In this document: positions 37,341-45,990 of the stretch, one piece after another | How positions within the stretch are numbered: the first letter of the stretch is position 1 | Layout of the letters: every line of letters begins with the position of its first letter | The notes under the pieces: model-generated | Database searches by the model: none | What the model saw: only the letters and a program-made list of their open reading frames with translations | What the model was told of the DNA's origin: nothing | Program-made: the position numbers and the translations under genes | Assembly: GCA_013695765.1 (NCBI GenBank) | Contig: JACCZW010000071.1 | Location: forward strand, 1 to 61,287 | Direction of reading: 5' to 3' | DNA from: Gammaproteobacteria bacterium | Lineage (GTDB): Bacteria > Pseudomonadota > Gammaproteobacteria > JACCYU01 | Length of the DNA stretch: 61,287 bases

Positions 37341-38333
37341 ATGGATAAAAAATCCGCAACGGACAAACACACTAAGCCGAGCGTCAATCGTCTCAGCGCC
37401 CCGATGGTAGCAAAACTCCTGGCGGACGCCGATCAACTGCGTATCGGCGTCAGGAAACTGGCTAACGGCGCCACCCTGATAGACGCCGGTATCGACCATC
37501 CCGGCGGAATGGAAGCGGGCCGTCGCGTGGCTGAAATCTGTATGGGTGGGCTGGGACAGGTGAGCTTTACGTCCGGGGGGGTGGCCGACCGCTGGCCTGT
37601 GACCATCCATGTGCACGCGACTGATCCGGTGCTGGCCTGTTTAGGCAGCCAGTACGCGGGCTGGAGCCTTTCGCACGCCGAGGGCAAAGGCGCTTTTCAA
37701 GCTCTCGGTTCGGGCCCGGCGCGCGCGCTGGCGCAGAAAGAGCCGCTTTACAAGGACCTGGATTATAAGGACATGTGTGACAGCGCCTGCCTGGTGCTTG
37801 AAGTGGACGGCCCACCTCCGGACGCGCTGGTGGACAAGATAGCGCGCGAGTGCGGCGTGGAAGCCGACGCGCTGACTCTGATTCTCACGCCCACGCGCAG
37901 CCTCGCGGGGAGCACGCAGGTGGTCGCGCGGGTGCTGGAAGTTGCCATGCACAAGACGCACGAACTCAAGTTTCCGCTTTCGCATGTGGTCGACGGTATC
38001 GGCAGTGCGCCGCTGGCGCCGCCGGCGCCAGATTTCATCAAGGGCATGGGGCGCACCAACGACGCGATCCTGTTCGCGGGCCAGGTGCAGATTTACGTGC
38101 GTGGTGAAGACGCCGCCGCCAGACAACTGGCCGAACAACTGCCCAGCAGCGCCTCGAATGATTACGGCCGGCCCTTCGCGGAGGTCTTCAAGGCGTACGA
38201 ATACGATTTCTTCAAGATCGACCCCATGCTGTTCAGCCCGGCGCGCATTAGCGTGACGGCGCTGGAGAGTGGGCGCACATTCCACGCCGGAGAGATCGAT
38301 CTGAAGCTGCTCGAAGCCTCGTTCGGAGACTGA
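37341..38333 (+). CDS. mch: Methenyl-tetrahydromethanopterin cyclohydrolase
   Basis: The 330-residue protein shows the Mch signatures [40 protein letters not shown] (with [10 protein letters not shown]) and the C-terminal [19 protein letters not shown]. It hydrolyses methenyl-H4MPT to formyl-H4MPT in the cytoplasm, feeding the Fhc complex. GAGGT lies seven bases before the ATG at 37341. It is followed ten bases later by the RimK-like gene, so it belongs to the same operon. The N-terminal 16 residues are a short lysine-rich extension. Confidence 0.96.
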   Translation: MDKKSATDKHTKPSVNRLSAPMVAKLLADADQLRIGVRKLANGATLIDAGIDHPGGMEAGRRVAEICMGGLGQVSFTSGGVADRWPVTIHVHATDPVLACLGSQYAGWSLSHAEGKGAFQALGSGPARALAQKEPLYKDLDYKDMCDSACLVLEVDGPPPDALVDKIARECGVEADALTLILTPTRSLAGSTQVVARVLEVAMHKTHELKFPLSHVVDGIGSAPLAPPAPDFIKGMGRTNDAILFAGQVQIYVRGEDAAARQLAEQLPSSASNDYGRPFAEVFKAYEYDFFKIDPMLFSPARISVTALESGRTFHAGEIDLKLLEASFGD

Positions 38334-38343
38334 GGCCCGGGGA

Positions 38344-39267
38344 ATGAGAAATTTGCAACCGTGCATCGCCGTCTTCACCGACGACCCGGGCTGGCATGGC
38401 GCACGCCTGCGCGAGGCATTTGCTGCACGTGGCTGCGTGGCGCGGTTCGTGTCGCTAAAAAATTGTCACTTCGACATTGGCGCGGATGCGCACCCGCTTA
38501 AGATTTTGGGCTTCGAGTCGGCTTTGCCCGCAGCCGCTTTCGTGCGTGGCGTGCCCGGCGGCAGCCTGGAAGAAGTGGTTTTCTATCTTGACATTCTGCA
38601 CGCGCTAACCGAGTTGAACGTGCCCGTTTATAACGATGCCCGCGCGATCGAGCGCAGCGTCGATAAGGGGATGACCAGTTTCTTGTTGCTCAACAAGGGC
38701 ATCCCCACGCCGCCCACCTGGGTGACGAATGATCCCGAACACGCACGATCGGTGGTTATGCGCGAGTTCGCCGCGGGCCATTCGCTGGTGTGCAAGCCGC
38801 TGTTCGGCGCGCAGGGCGAGGGCTTGATGCGGCTTTCGCCGGGCGATCCACTGCCGTCGGTCGAGACCTTTCACGGCGTTTATTATCTGCAGCGCTACAT
38901 CGACACGGGCGAGGGGTGTTGGCATGACTGGCGCGTATTCGTCATCGCCGGCCGCGCGCTGCTGGCGATGCGGCGCGAGGGTGCTACCTGGATCAGTAAC
39001 GTTGCGCGCGGTGGTAACTGCCAGCCCGCGGTGCTGGACGATGGCTTGCGACAACTGGCCGAGGCAGCGGTCGCCGCCGTGGGCATGCAGTACGGTGGCG
39101 TGGACATTATCCGTGACTCGACGGGTCACGCCTGGGCGGTGGAGGTCAACAGCGTGCCTGCCTGGCGCGGTCTGCAAAGCACCTGCAACGTCAACATCGC
39201 AGCGCTGCTCGCCGATGACTTTCTGCGCCGGCTCACACCTGGAGCAATGGCGGAGGCCGCTGGATGA
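38344..39267 (+). CDS. RimK-like ATP-grasp ligase of the H4MPT island (Orf5-like)
   Basis: The 307-residue protein has a RimK/alpha-L-glutamate-ligase fold: an N-terminal CIAVFTDDPGWHGARLREAF, the ATP loop CKPLFGAQGEGLMRL (about 150-165), the YYLQRYIDTGEGCWHDWRVF strand and the metal site WAVEVNSVPAWRGLQ. Its place directly after mch matches the conserved methylotroph gene known as orf5, essential for the H4MPT pathway in Methylobacterium but without an assigned reaction. Glutamate ligation to a pterin or furan cofactor is a reasonable inference. Its TGA overlaps the ATG of the CitG-like gene (ATGA at 39264). Confidence 0.85.
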   Translation: MRNLQPCIAVFTDDPGWHGARLREAFAARGCVARFVSLKNCHFDIGADAHPLKILGFESALPAAAFVRGVPGGSLEEVVFYLDILHALTELNVPVYNDARAIERSVDKGMTSFLLLNKGIPTPPTWVTNDPEHARSVVMREFAAGHSLVCKPLFGAQGEGLMRLSPGDPLPSVETFHGVYYLQRYIDTGEGCWHDWRVFVIAGRALLAMRREGATWISNVARGGNCQPAVLDDGLRQLAEAAVAAVGMQYGGVDIIRDSTGHAWAVEVNSVPAWRGLQSTCNVNIAALLADDFLRRLTPGAMAEAAG

Positions 39268-40325
39268 CGATGCCACCCCTTACATCAAGGTGTGTTTCGC
39301 CGGACGTGCTAAAGCAGATTTATCTGCGTGCCTGCGATGTCGAACTGCGGGCCCTCAAGCCTGGTAATGTGGGTTTGGGTGCGCCCGGGCATGGCATGCA
39401 TGCGGCGGATTTCACCGCCAGCGCGCAAGTGAGTGCGGCGGCGCTGACCGCGCCCGCGCTGACCTTGGGCGAGCGCCAGAGCCTTGGAGAACGCCCAAGC
39501 CTTGGAGAACGAATCTACCGCGCCGTGGCAGCGACCCGCGAGATAGTGGCGTGCAACACGAACCTGGGCATCGTGCTGCTGTGCGCGCCGTTGCTGCACG
39601 CCATGCAGACGGGCCGTCCGGGAACAGGACTGCGGGCTGCCCTGTACGAGGTACTGAACGCCGCCAGCGTGGACGATACGAAATGGATTTATCGCGCCAT
39701 ACGGCTGGCGTCGCCCGGCGGGCTTGGCGCGAGCCCGACCCACGATGTCGCCCGGGAACCTGAAGTCACGGTTATCGAAGCCATGCGGGCGGCAGCTCAC
39801 CGGGACCGGATCGCCTGGCAGTACTGCAACGGCTACGCGGATATCTTCGATTATGCATTGCCGGCGTTAGCGGCGTTCAAAGCACGCTGGGGCAGCGACG
39901 AGTGGGCGGCATCAGGGATCTATCTGGGCCTGTTGTGCCGCTTTCCGGACAGCCACGTCGCGCGCAAACATGGCGAGGTGCGGGCCGTGGAGGTCAGCCG
40001 GATCGCGGCGAAGCTTGATTCCAGGTTAGCGCAATGCAACGCGCCTCAAGAAATACTTCAGCGTCTACAACGCGCCGACGCGAAGTTTAAACGCGCAGGG
40101 ATCAATCCGGGCACCACGGCCGACCTTACGGTAGCCACCCTGGTGGCGTGTTACCTGGAGCAACTGCTCAGCACAGACAGCAGGAATCTGTCTTTATCTT
40201 CACGCAACGCGCAGGGAGAAAGTCATACGGATCGCGCGCGTTCGTCAATCGCCGACAGCCTGGCTGTCGGCGGCACAAGCGTATCGCCGGCCGTGCCTTG
40301 TAACACCTTAACTTCTCAGGAGTAG
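39264..40325 (+). CDS. CitG-like (triphosphoribosyl-dephospho-CoA synthase family) protein of the H4MPT island (Orf7-like)
   Basis: The 353-residue protein carries the CitG/MdcB family motifs [20 protein letters not shown] near residue 30 and [12 protein letters not shown] near 275. In methylotrophs this gene (orf7) lies between orf5 and fae and takes part in cofactor synthesis with an unassigned reaction. Two features are unusual: an internal repeat [16 protein letters not shown] (about 70-86) made by near-identical 18-base DNA units, and a C-terminal tail of about 45 residues beyond LEQLL rich in serine. Its stop codon TAG (40323-40325) lies immediately after the AGGAG ribosome binding site of fae, so termination and fae initiation may interact. 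Confidence 0.82.
   Translation: MTMPPLTSRCVSPDVLKQIYLRACDVELRALKPGNVGLGAPGHGMHAADFTASAQVSAAALTAPALTLGERQSLGERPSLGERIYRAVAATREIVACNTNLGIVLLCAPLLHAMQTGRPGTGLRAALYEVLNAASVDDTKWIYRAIRLASPGGLGASPTHDVAREPEVTVIEAMRAAAHRDRIAWQYCNGYADIFDYALPALAAFKARWGSDEWAASGIYLGLLCRFPDSHVARKHGEVRAVEVSRIAAKLDSRLAQCNAPQEILQRLQRADAKFKRAGINPGTTADLTVATLVACYLEQLLSTDSRNLSLSSRNAQGESHTDRARSSIADSLAVGGTSVSPAVPCNTLTSQE
40319..40323 (+). promoter_or_regulatory. Ribosome binding site of fae overlapping the stop of the CitG-like gene
   Basis: AGGAG nine bases before the fae ATG, sharing its last base with the TAG stop codon of the preceding gene. Strong, well-spaced site consistent with the high expression usual for Fae. Confidence 0.75.
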
Positions 40326-40332
40326 TTATAAA

Positions 40333-40845
40333 ATGACAGTTATCAATAAAGTACTTGTTGGCGAATTTCTCACCGGTGACGGTAACGAAGTCGCGCACAT
40401 CGACCTGATCATGGGCCCGCGCGGCAGCGCCGTCGAGACGGCGTTCTGCAATGCCCTGACGAACAACAAGGAAGGTCACAGCACGCTGTTGGCGCTGGTC
40501 GCGCCGAATCTACAGGCCAGACCCAACACCATCCTGTTCAACAAGGTGACCATCAAGGGCCAGGAGCAGGCCGTGCAGATGTTCGGCCCCGCGCAGCGCG
40601 GCGTCGCCCTGGCCGTAGCCGACTGCGTGGAAGACGGCACCATTCCCGCCGACGAGGCAGACGATATCTTTATCTGCGTCGGTGTGTTTATCCACTGGGA
40701 CGCCAAGGATCACGAAAAGATCCAGGACTACAACTACGAAGCGGTCAAGCAGTCGATCAAGCGTGCTATCAACGGTGAGCCCACCGCGGCCGATGTGGTG
40801 GCCAACAAGGCCACCTCGGATCACCCGTTTGCGCATCACAAGTAA
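40333..40845 (+). CDS. fae: Formaldehyde-activating enzyme
   Basis: The 170-residue protein is a full-length Fae. The catalytic His22 lies in [18 protein letters not shown], followed by [19 protein letters not shown] and the C-terminal SDHPFAHHK. It catalyses condensation of formaldehyde with H4MPT to methylene-H4MPT, the entry reaction of the pathway, in the cytoplasm. It ends the plus-strand run mptG-mtdB-orfY-mch-orf5-orf7-fae, has its own strong ribosome binding site and is followed at once by a perfect hairpin terminator. Not a Fae-hexulose-phosphate synthase fusion: no second domain. Confidence 0.98.
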   Translation: MTVINKVLVGEFLTGDGNEVAHIDLIMGPRGSAVETAFCNALTNNKEGHSTLLALVAPNLQARPNTILFNKVTIKGQEQAVQMFGPAQRGVALAVADCVEDGTIPADEADDIFICVGVFIHWDAKDHEKIQDYNYEAVKQSIKRAINGEPTAADVVANKATSDHPFAHHK

Positions 40846-40851
40846 GCCGTG

Positions 40852-40888
40852 CGATGCCCCGATCGCGAGATCGGGGCATCGGCGTTTT
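40852..40888 (+). terminator. Intrinsic terminator after fae
   Basis: A perfect 13-base stem CGATGCCCCGATC (40852-40864) / GATCGGGGCATCG (40869-40881) with a GCGA loop, followed by GCGTTTT. It starts seven bases after the fae TAA. The stem is symmetrical and may also stop the converging HisA-like gene (ends at 40925), though that side lacks an obvious T-run. Confidence 0.9.
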
Positions 40889-40924
40889 CGCGGCGATTGC
40901 GCCGGACGCAGCTAGACGCGTTCC

Positions 40925-41668
40925 TCAGCACTTGCTGAACGCAGCCAGGTCGTTGGCGCCGACGCCGCCGTTATGCAGCACGCTGGCTACCAGCGCACCG
41001 CGGGCGCCGGCACTGGCCAGCGCATGCAGGTCATCGGCATGGCGTACGCCGCCGCCCACATACCACTCGGTGTGAGGCGAGCGTGCGGCGAAGTGCAGCA
41101 GCCGATCGAGATCGGGGCCGGTGCCACTGCCCACCCGTGCGAGCGACATAATTATAACTTTGGGCGGCCAGCGCGCGATGTCGGTCAGCAGGTCCGGAGG
41201 ACCCACAAACGCGCCAGCCTGGAAGTCTAGCGAAAGCACGGGTGCGTCGGCCCCCGCGAACAGGGCGCGCATCTCCGGCAGGTGCGGGTGCGTGACGGAC
41301 TCGCTGCCAACAACCAGGCGGATGCGCCCGTCCGGGGCGCGGCGGCGTAATGCTGGCGGCGCGGTATACAGGCCGTCGTCCAGCCAGATTTCAAGCGCGG
41401 GGTAACGATGATGGATGTCGAGCACGCACGACAGGTTGTCAACCCTTCCTCGAATCGCATCGAGGTCCGCTATGTAAAGTGTATTGAAGGCGTGCAGTCG
41501 CAACAGCGCCTCGACTATTGTCCATGGTTGGCTCGTGCATTGCTGGCTGGATGATGGTTCGCTGGAGCCGCACAGCACGGAGCGCACCGGGCGATAGCCC
41601 GAGCGATCGCCGCCGCGCGCGTGCACGACGCGGCCATCCATCAGGTCGATTACCGGAATGATCTGCAA
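40925..41668 (-). CDS. HisA-like TIM-barrel protein of the H4MPT/methylofuran island (Orf9-like)
   Basis: The 247-residue protein resembles HisA: N-terminal IIPVIDLMDGRVVHARGGDR, central LYIADLDAIRGR, and the phosphate-binding C-terminal EWYVGGGVRHADDLHALASA followed by GARGALVASVLH. It differs from histidine-pathway HisA in sequence details, and no other his gene is near. A HisA-like protein (orf9) is a standard member of methylotroph H4MPT gene sets; its reaction is unassigned, with a role in building the furan or pterin moiety possible. The only start fitting the family N terminus is TTG at 41668, with no clear ribosome binding site. It is the only minus-strand gene between fae and the kinase gene. 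Confidence 0.8.
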   Translation of the reverse strand: MQIIPVIDLMDGRVVHARGGDRSGYRPVRSVLCGSSEPSSSQQCTSQPWTIVEALLRLHAFNTLYIADLDAIRGRVDNLSCVLDIHHRYPALEIWLDDGLYTAPPALRRRAPDGRIRLVVGSESVTHPHLPEMRALFAGADAPVLSLDFQAGAFVGPPDLLTDIARWPPKVIIMSLARVGSGTGPDLDRLLHFAARSPHTEWYVGGGVRHADDLHALASAGARGALVASVLHNGGVGANDLAAFSKC

Positions 41669-41677
41669 GGGGTAAAC

Positions 41678-42682
41678 GTGCGAATTTTTGTGTTCGAGTA
41701 TGTAACTGGCGGCGGCATGCTGGATGAAACCGTGCCTGCCTCGCTGACGTACGAGGGCGACATGATGTTGCGTGCGCTGATCAACGACCTAGCTGAAATT
41801 CCCAATCTGCATTTAACCACATTGCGCGATGCGCGTCTCGACGAGCCGGACTGGGGTGCGGACGTGCATTACGTGTATAACGAAGACGATTTCCGCCGCG
41901 GCTGGCAGGAACTGCTGGGGGAGGCCGATGCGGTGTGGCCTGTCGCGCCCGAAACCGGCGAGAGGCTGGAGCGCGCCAGCCGCCAGGTGGTCAACGCGGG
42001 CAAGCTGTTGCTGAGCAGCCGTCCCGACGCGGTGCGTGTGGCCGCGAGCAAGCTGCGCACCGCGGTACGGCTTACGCAGCACGGCCTGCCGATGGTGCCG
42101 ACTTACGCGCTACAGGATTGTCCCCGTGATATCGCGAGTTGCTGGGTTGTCAAGCCCGACGACGGTGTGGGGTGTCTGGGCGCGCACATCTGCCGCGACG
42201 AACAGGAACTCGCATGCATGGCCGCCAAAGAGTCCAGCGGTGAGGTGTACGTGGCGCAACCTTTCATCGAAGGCGTGTCTGGCAGCCTGTGTCTGTTGTG
42301 CCGCGACGGCGAGGCGCGGCTGCTGAGCTGCAATCGTCAGCGCGTGGTGGTCTCCAACGACGAATTTCATCTGCTGGGCTGCATCGTGGGCGGTCTGGCG
42401 GATGGCCACGCGGGCTACGCGCGGCTGGCGCGCGGGGTCGCCGCCGCGATGCCTGGCCTGTGGGGGCTGGTCGGCGTTGACTTCATCGCGAGCGCGCAGG
42501 GGCCACTGGTGCTTGAGATCAACCCGCGGCTCACCACGTCCTATCTGGGCCTGAGAGACTCGCTGGGCGAAAATCCAGCCGCGCTGGTGCTGAACCTGAT
42601 CGACGGCGGCGACCTGGCGCCGGCGCGCACGCATGCATCGGCCGCCATCGACGTCTCGCTGGAGGCGGATCGTGTTGCATGA
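41678..42682 (+). CDS. ATP-grasp ligase of the methylofuran-synthesis set (Orf17/MfnD-like)
   Basis: The 334-residue protein starts at GTG 41678 (AAGGGG seven bases earlier) with VRIFVFEYVTGGGMLDETVP. The F-E-Y-x-x-G-G-G motif is typical of archaeal tyramine-glutamate ligase MfnD and the bacterial Orf17 family. The ATP-grasp core shows VVKPDDGVGCLGA and PLVLEINPRLTTSYLGL. It would join glutamate to an amine in methylofuran synthesis; this is inferred from MfnD. The next gene starts inside its 3' end (11-base overlap). Its start is nine bases from the start of the oppositely oriented HisA-like gene. Confidence 0.82.
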   Translation: MRIFVFEYVTGGGMLDETVPASLTYEGDMMLRALINDLAEIPNLHLTTLRDARLDEPDWGADVHYVYNEDDFRRGWQELLGEADAVWPVAPETGERLERASRQVVNAGKLLLSSRPDAVRVAASKLRTAVRLTQHGLPMVPTYALQDCPRDIASCWVVKPDDGVGCLGAHICRDEQELACMAAKESSGEVYVAQPFIEGVSGSLCLLCRDGEARLLSCNRQRVVVSNDEFHLLGCIVGGLADGHAGYARLARGVAAAMPGLWGLVGVDFIASAQGPLVLEINPRLTTSYLGLRDSLGENPAALVLNLIDGGDLAPARTHASAAIDVSLEADRVA

Positions 42683-43784
42683 ACACGTAGTGGGCTGGGA
42701 TCTCGGCGGCGCCCACGTGAAGGCGGCCAGCCTCAATGTGGACGGCGCGGTGCAGCATGTCATCCAACGGCCATGTCCGTTATGGCGCGGCCTACCGCAA
42801 CTGCGAATCACCTTGCGCAGCATGCTGGAGGATATGCAGATCGAGCGCGCCGCGCACGCCGTCACCATGACGGGCGAACTGGTGGACATCTTTCCCGATC
42901 GCACACACGGTGTGAGTGAGTTGCTTGGGGTGATGGTGCAGCAGTTCGGCGAGACGCCGCTGCTGGTGTATGCCGGCCGCAACGGCTTCGTGTCGCCGGG
43001 AAGCGTGGCCGCGCAGGCCGCGCAGGTGGCGTCGGCGAACTGGCTGGCAGCTGCGACTCTGGTCGCGAACCGAATGTCGGAAGGCCTTTATATCGATGTC
43101 GGCAGCACTACTACTGATATAGTGAGCTTCAGCCACGGCAAGGTGCACGCGCGCGGGTTTACCGATCACGCGCGCCTGACGCAGGACGAACTGATTTACA
43201 CCGGCGTAACCAGGACGCCAGTGATGGCGATCACCGATCACGCGGCTAGCGCCGGCGGATGGACCAGCCTGATGGCCGAGCAGTTCGCCACCATGGCGGA
43301 TGTCTATCGCCTGACCGGCGACCTGCCCGCCTACGCGGACACGCTGCCCAGCGCGGATGGCGGCGACAAGACCGAAGCGGCCAGCGCGCGCCGCCTGGCG
43401 CGCATGCTGGGCGTCGATACGAGTATGGCGACCGAGCAGGACGCCGCCGATAACGACGATTGGGTGAGGGTGGCCGAATACATCGCCGAATGTCAGCTCA
43501 TGCGTCTGCGCACCGCTTTGGAGACACATCTTTCGCGTGGCGTGTTCGGAGCTAGGGCGCCGTTGGTTGGCGCCGGCATCGGGCGCTTTCTGGTGCGTGC
43601 CCTGGCTGTGCGGCTGCAGCGCCCGTTCGTCGATTTCGGCACGTTCTTTCCCCCCGAGCCAGTGGCGGGGGGTGCGGCGATCGCCGACTGCGCGCCTGCT
43701 GTCGCGATCGCGCTGCTGGCAAGTAACGAGTTCGCCGTAAAGCAACGGGAGCCATACGATCGGGCCGAGGTGGGCGTCGAATAG
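42672..43784 (+). CDS. Hydantoinase/oxoprolinase-like ASKHA protein (Orf20/MfnF-like)
   Basis: The 370-residue protein opens VGWDLGGAHVKAASLNVDG, an ASKHA-fold phosphate-1 loop, and has a second nucleotide motif YIDVGSTTTDIVSFS near residue 140. GVTRTPVMAITDHA and LVGAGIGRFLVRALAVRLQR follow. This is the H4MPT-linked hydantoinase-like family of methylotrophs and archaea; the archaeal member MfnF joins the furan and the glutamyl-tyramine parts of methanofuran. A similar coupling role in methylofuran synthesis is inferred. The start is GTG 42672 (TTG 42675 possible), overlapping the upstream gene by 11 bases. Confidence 0.82.
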   Translation: MLHEHVVGWDLGGAHVKAASLNVDGAVQHVIQRPCPLWRGLPQLRITLRSMLEDMQIERAAHAVTMTGELVDIFPDRTHGVSELLGVMVQQFGETPLLVYAGRNGFVSPGSVAAQAAQVASANWLAAATLVANRMSEGLYIDVGSTTTDIVSFSHGKVHARGFTDHARLTQDELIYTGVTRTPVMAITDHAASAGGWTSLMAEQFATMADVYRLTGDLPAYADTLPSADGGDKTEAASARRLARMLGVDTSMATEQDAADNDDWVRVAEYIAECQLMRLRTALETHLSRGVFGARAPLVGAGIGRFLVRALAVRLQRPFVDFGTFFPPEPVAGGAAIADCAPAVAIALLASNEFAVKQREPYDRAEVGVE

Positions 43785-43868
43785 CTGTTAATACCGTCTG
43801 CAAGACGCCGTGCCCCCGTCGTTGTGACCGATTGTTGTGACTTTGGGGGTTTGCGTGTCTAATCGGTC

Positions 43869-45260
43869 ATGAGTGAAGCGCGCGTCACTGAGTTACCCTA
43901 TTTTGCGCACAGTGACTTATTGTTCGAAAGCGTCGCCGATTCGCCGTGGGCCGTGTTTCTGGACAGCGGCCATCCCCATACCCGCCAGGGCCGCTACGAC
44001 ATAATCAGCGCCAATCCGATGACCACTGTGTGTACGCGCGGCGCGATGAGCGAGGTACGGGGCGCGCACGGCTCAAAGCTCCTGCCCGATGACCCGTTCG
44101 AGATTCTGCGCGAGTGCCTGGGTCCGCGCGCCGATACCGCGACCGGCTTGCCGTTCTGCGGCGGTGCCATCGGTTACTTCGGCTACGATCTCGGCCGCCG
44201 GCTCGAACGGCTGCCCAGTCTCGCCGCGGACGCCGAGCAGTTGCCCGAAATGGCGATCGGTATCTACGACTGGGCGCTGGTGGTCGATCACCACGCGGGG
44301 CGTAACTGGCTGCTGGGGCAGGGCCGTGATGCCGAGACATTCCGTCACTGGGACCGGCTTGTGGCTCAGTTTCGCGCGCCGCGGCCGGAGTTTCAGCGCG
44401 AACCGTTTCAAGTCGCGGGCATCCTGAAGTCGAACATGGACCGAATTTTCTATACGGCGGCATTCAAGCGCATCAAACAATATATACGCGCCGGCGACTG
44501 TTATCAGGTCAATCTCGCGCAACGTTTTGCCGCCCCCACACACGGCGACCCGTGGCTTGCTTATCGGCGCCTGCGACGTATCAATCCAGCGCCTTACGGC
44601 GCGTACCTCAACACGCCCTGCGCGCGGATCTTGAGCGCCTCGCCAGAGCGCTTCCTGGAAGTGCGCGAAGGGCGCGTGCAGACCCGTCCCATCAAGGGCA
44701 CCCGCGCGCGCAGCCCGGATGCGGCGCGCGATCGCGCGGCCGCCGAGGAACTTATGAACAGCGCCAAGGATCGCGCCGAAAACCTCATGATCGTCGATCT
44801 GCTGCGCAACGACATCGGCAAGAACTGCGCGCCGGGCAGCGTGGCGGTGCCGGCGCTGTTCAGCCTGGAAAGCTTCGCGACCGTGCATCATCTGGTCAGC
44901 ACCGTAACGGGCAAGCTGGCGCCGGAGCGCGACGCACTGCATCTGCTGCGAGGCTGTTTTCCCGGCGGCTCCATCACCGGCGCGCCCAAGCTGCGCGCGA
45001 TGGAAATCATTGAGGAACTGGAGCCGCATCGTCGTGGTGTGTATTGCGGCGCCATCGGCTATGTCGGCTTCGATCGCGCGATGGATACGAATATTGCCAT
45101 CCGCACCCTGGTAAACAGTCACGGCGTCACGCGCTTCTGGGCCGGTGGCGGCATCGTGGCCGATTCGGAGCTGGAAGCCGAGTATCAGGAGACTTTCGAC
45201 AAGGCGGCGGCGATGCGCGCGCTGTTTCAGTCCAGGCAGGAAGCGGTGACCCATCTCTGA
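43869..45260 (+). CDS. pabB: Aminodeoxychorismate synthase component I
   Basis: The 463-residue protein has the chorismate-utilising domain of PabB/TrpE. Seen are CYQVNLAQRF, SASPERFLEV, the Mg/chorismate motif RPIKGTRAR, DRAENLMIVDLLRNDIGKNC, GCFPGGSITGAPKLRAMEII and RFWAGGGIVADSE. The Lys of PIKGT is the residue that distinguishes PabB (and some TrpE) from isochorismate enzymes. With PabA it makes 4-amino-4-deoxychorismate, the precursor of p-aminobenzoate. Sitting between H4MPT-island genes, it most likely ensures pABA for beta-RFAP synthase as well as folate. pabA and pabC are not in the window. It starts 84 bases after the hydantoinase-like gene. Confidence 0.92.
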   Translation: MSEARVTELPYFAHSDLLFESVADSPWAVFLDSGHPHTRQGRYDIISANPMTTVCTRGAMSEVRGAHGSKLLPDDPFEILRECLGPRADTATGLPFCGGAIGYFGYDLGRRLERLPSLAADAEQLPEMAIGIYDWALVVDHHAGRNWLLGQGRDAETFRHWDRLVAQFRAPRPEFQREPFQVAGILKSNMDRIFYTAAFKRIKQYIRAGDCYQVNLAQRFAAPTHGDPWLAYRRLRRINPAPYGAYLNTPCARILSASPERFLEVREGRVQTRPIKGTRARSPDAARDRAAAEELMNSAKDRAENLMIVDLLRNDIGKNCAPGSVAVPALFSLESFATVHHLVSTVTGKLAPERDALHLLRGCFPGGSITGAPKLRAMEIIEELEPHRRGVYCGAIGYVGFDRAMDTNIAIRTLVNSHGVTRFWAGGGIVADSELEAEYQETFDKAAAMRALFQSRQEAVTHL

Positions 45261-45278
45261 ACACATGACCCGCAACAC

Positions 45279-45923
45279 ATGAACAAGGCCCGTTGGGTGG
45301 TGAAGTTCGGCGGCAGTCTGTTCGCGGGCGAATATCTGCGAGCGTGGCTGGCGGTGCTTGCGGCGCATGGCGCCGGGCGGGTCGTGGTGGTGCCGGGCGG
45401 CGGACCGTTCGCGGATCAGGTGCGCGCCGCGCAGGCTCGCTGGCGGTTTGGCGACGTCGCCGCGCACCGCATGGCGATGCTGGGGATGGCTCAATACGGG
45501 TTGATGCTAAGCGACCTGCAACCGGGGCTTGTGGTGGCGGCCGATGAAGATGCGATAAGGCGTGCTTGGCGGGAGGGACAAGTACCGGTATGGACGCCGC
45601 CGGGAGCAACCCTGCGCGGAATGCGCTGCAACTGGACACTGACATCGGACTCGCTGGCCGCCTGTCTAGCGGTGCGGCTGCGGTCCGGGCAACTGCTGCT
45701 GGTAAAGTCGGTACGCATCGAGGCAATTGAGGTCGATTCGCAAGTGCTTGCGCGCCGTGGCGTCGTCGACCCGCGCCTGCCTGAGTTGTTAGATAACGCG
45801 CGATGTACGTGCCGCATCCTCGCCGCCGAGGATTACGATTTCCTCGAAGCGGCGCTTAACGGCGCGCGAGTTGGCACTATGGTGATATCCGCATCCGGGA
45901 CAAGGGCCGGCGCGACCGTTTGA
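45279..45923 (+). CDS. Amino-acid-kinase-fold protein (Orf19/MfnE-like)
   Basis: The 214-residue protein has the aspartokinase-like fold start WVVKFGGSLFAG, GGPFADQVRAAQ and a C-terminal GTMVISASGTRAG. It is shorter than true amino acid kinases. In archaea the related MfnE phosphorylates the furan phosphate to its diphosphate during methanofuran synthesis, and methylotrophs carry this gene (orf19) in their H4MPT clusters. The same role here is inferred. It lies 18 bases after pabB and ends the island; a hairpin repeat follows. Confidence 0.82.
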   Translation: MNKARWVVKFGGSLFAGEYLRAWLAVLAAHGAGRVVVVPGGGPFADQVRAAQARWRFGDVAAHRMAMLGMAQYGLMLSDLQPGLVVAADEDAIRRAWREGQVPVWTPPGATLRGMRCNWTLTSDSLAACLAVRLRSGQLLLVKSVRIEAIEVDSQVLARRGVVDPRLPELLDNARCTCRILAAEDYDFLEAALNGARVGTMVISASGTRAGATV

Positions 45924-45950
45924 TTCGTTGAAGCGTCTCTGAACAAGCCG

Positions 45951-45985
45951 GCGTGCTCCTTCCCCCTTTGACGGGGGGTGAGGCG
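45951..45985. repeat. Hairpin repeat, copy 2
   Basis: TGCTCCTTCCCCCTTTGACG then GGGGGTGAGGCG, the counterpart (opposite orientation) of the repeat at 13988-14027. It lies between the converging kinase-like gene and the truncated receiver gene, close to the point where the latter loses its PAS domain. Confidence 0.6.
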
Positions 45986-45990
45986 AGAAG

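Noticed and set aside
40925-41668. True HisA of histidine synthesis
   Set aside because: Only HisA-like features are seen, no other his gene is near, and the position matches the C1-specific paralogue.
43784-43868. Terminator after the hydantoinase-like gene
   Set aside because: No stable stem with a T-run is visible in the 84-base gap.
44073-45494. 473-codon minus-strand frame
   Set aside because: It lies over pabB, which has complete chorismate-enzyme motifs; no similarity in the antisense product.
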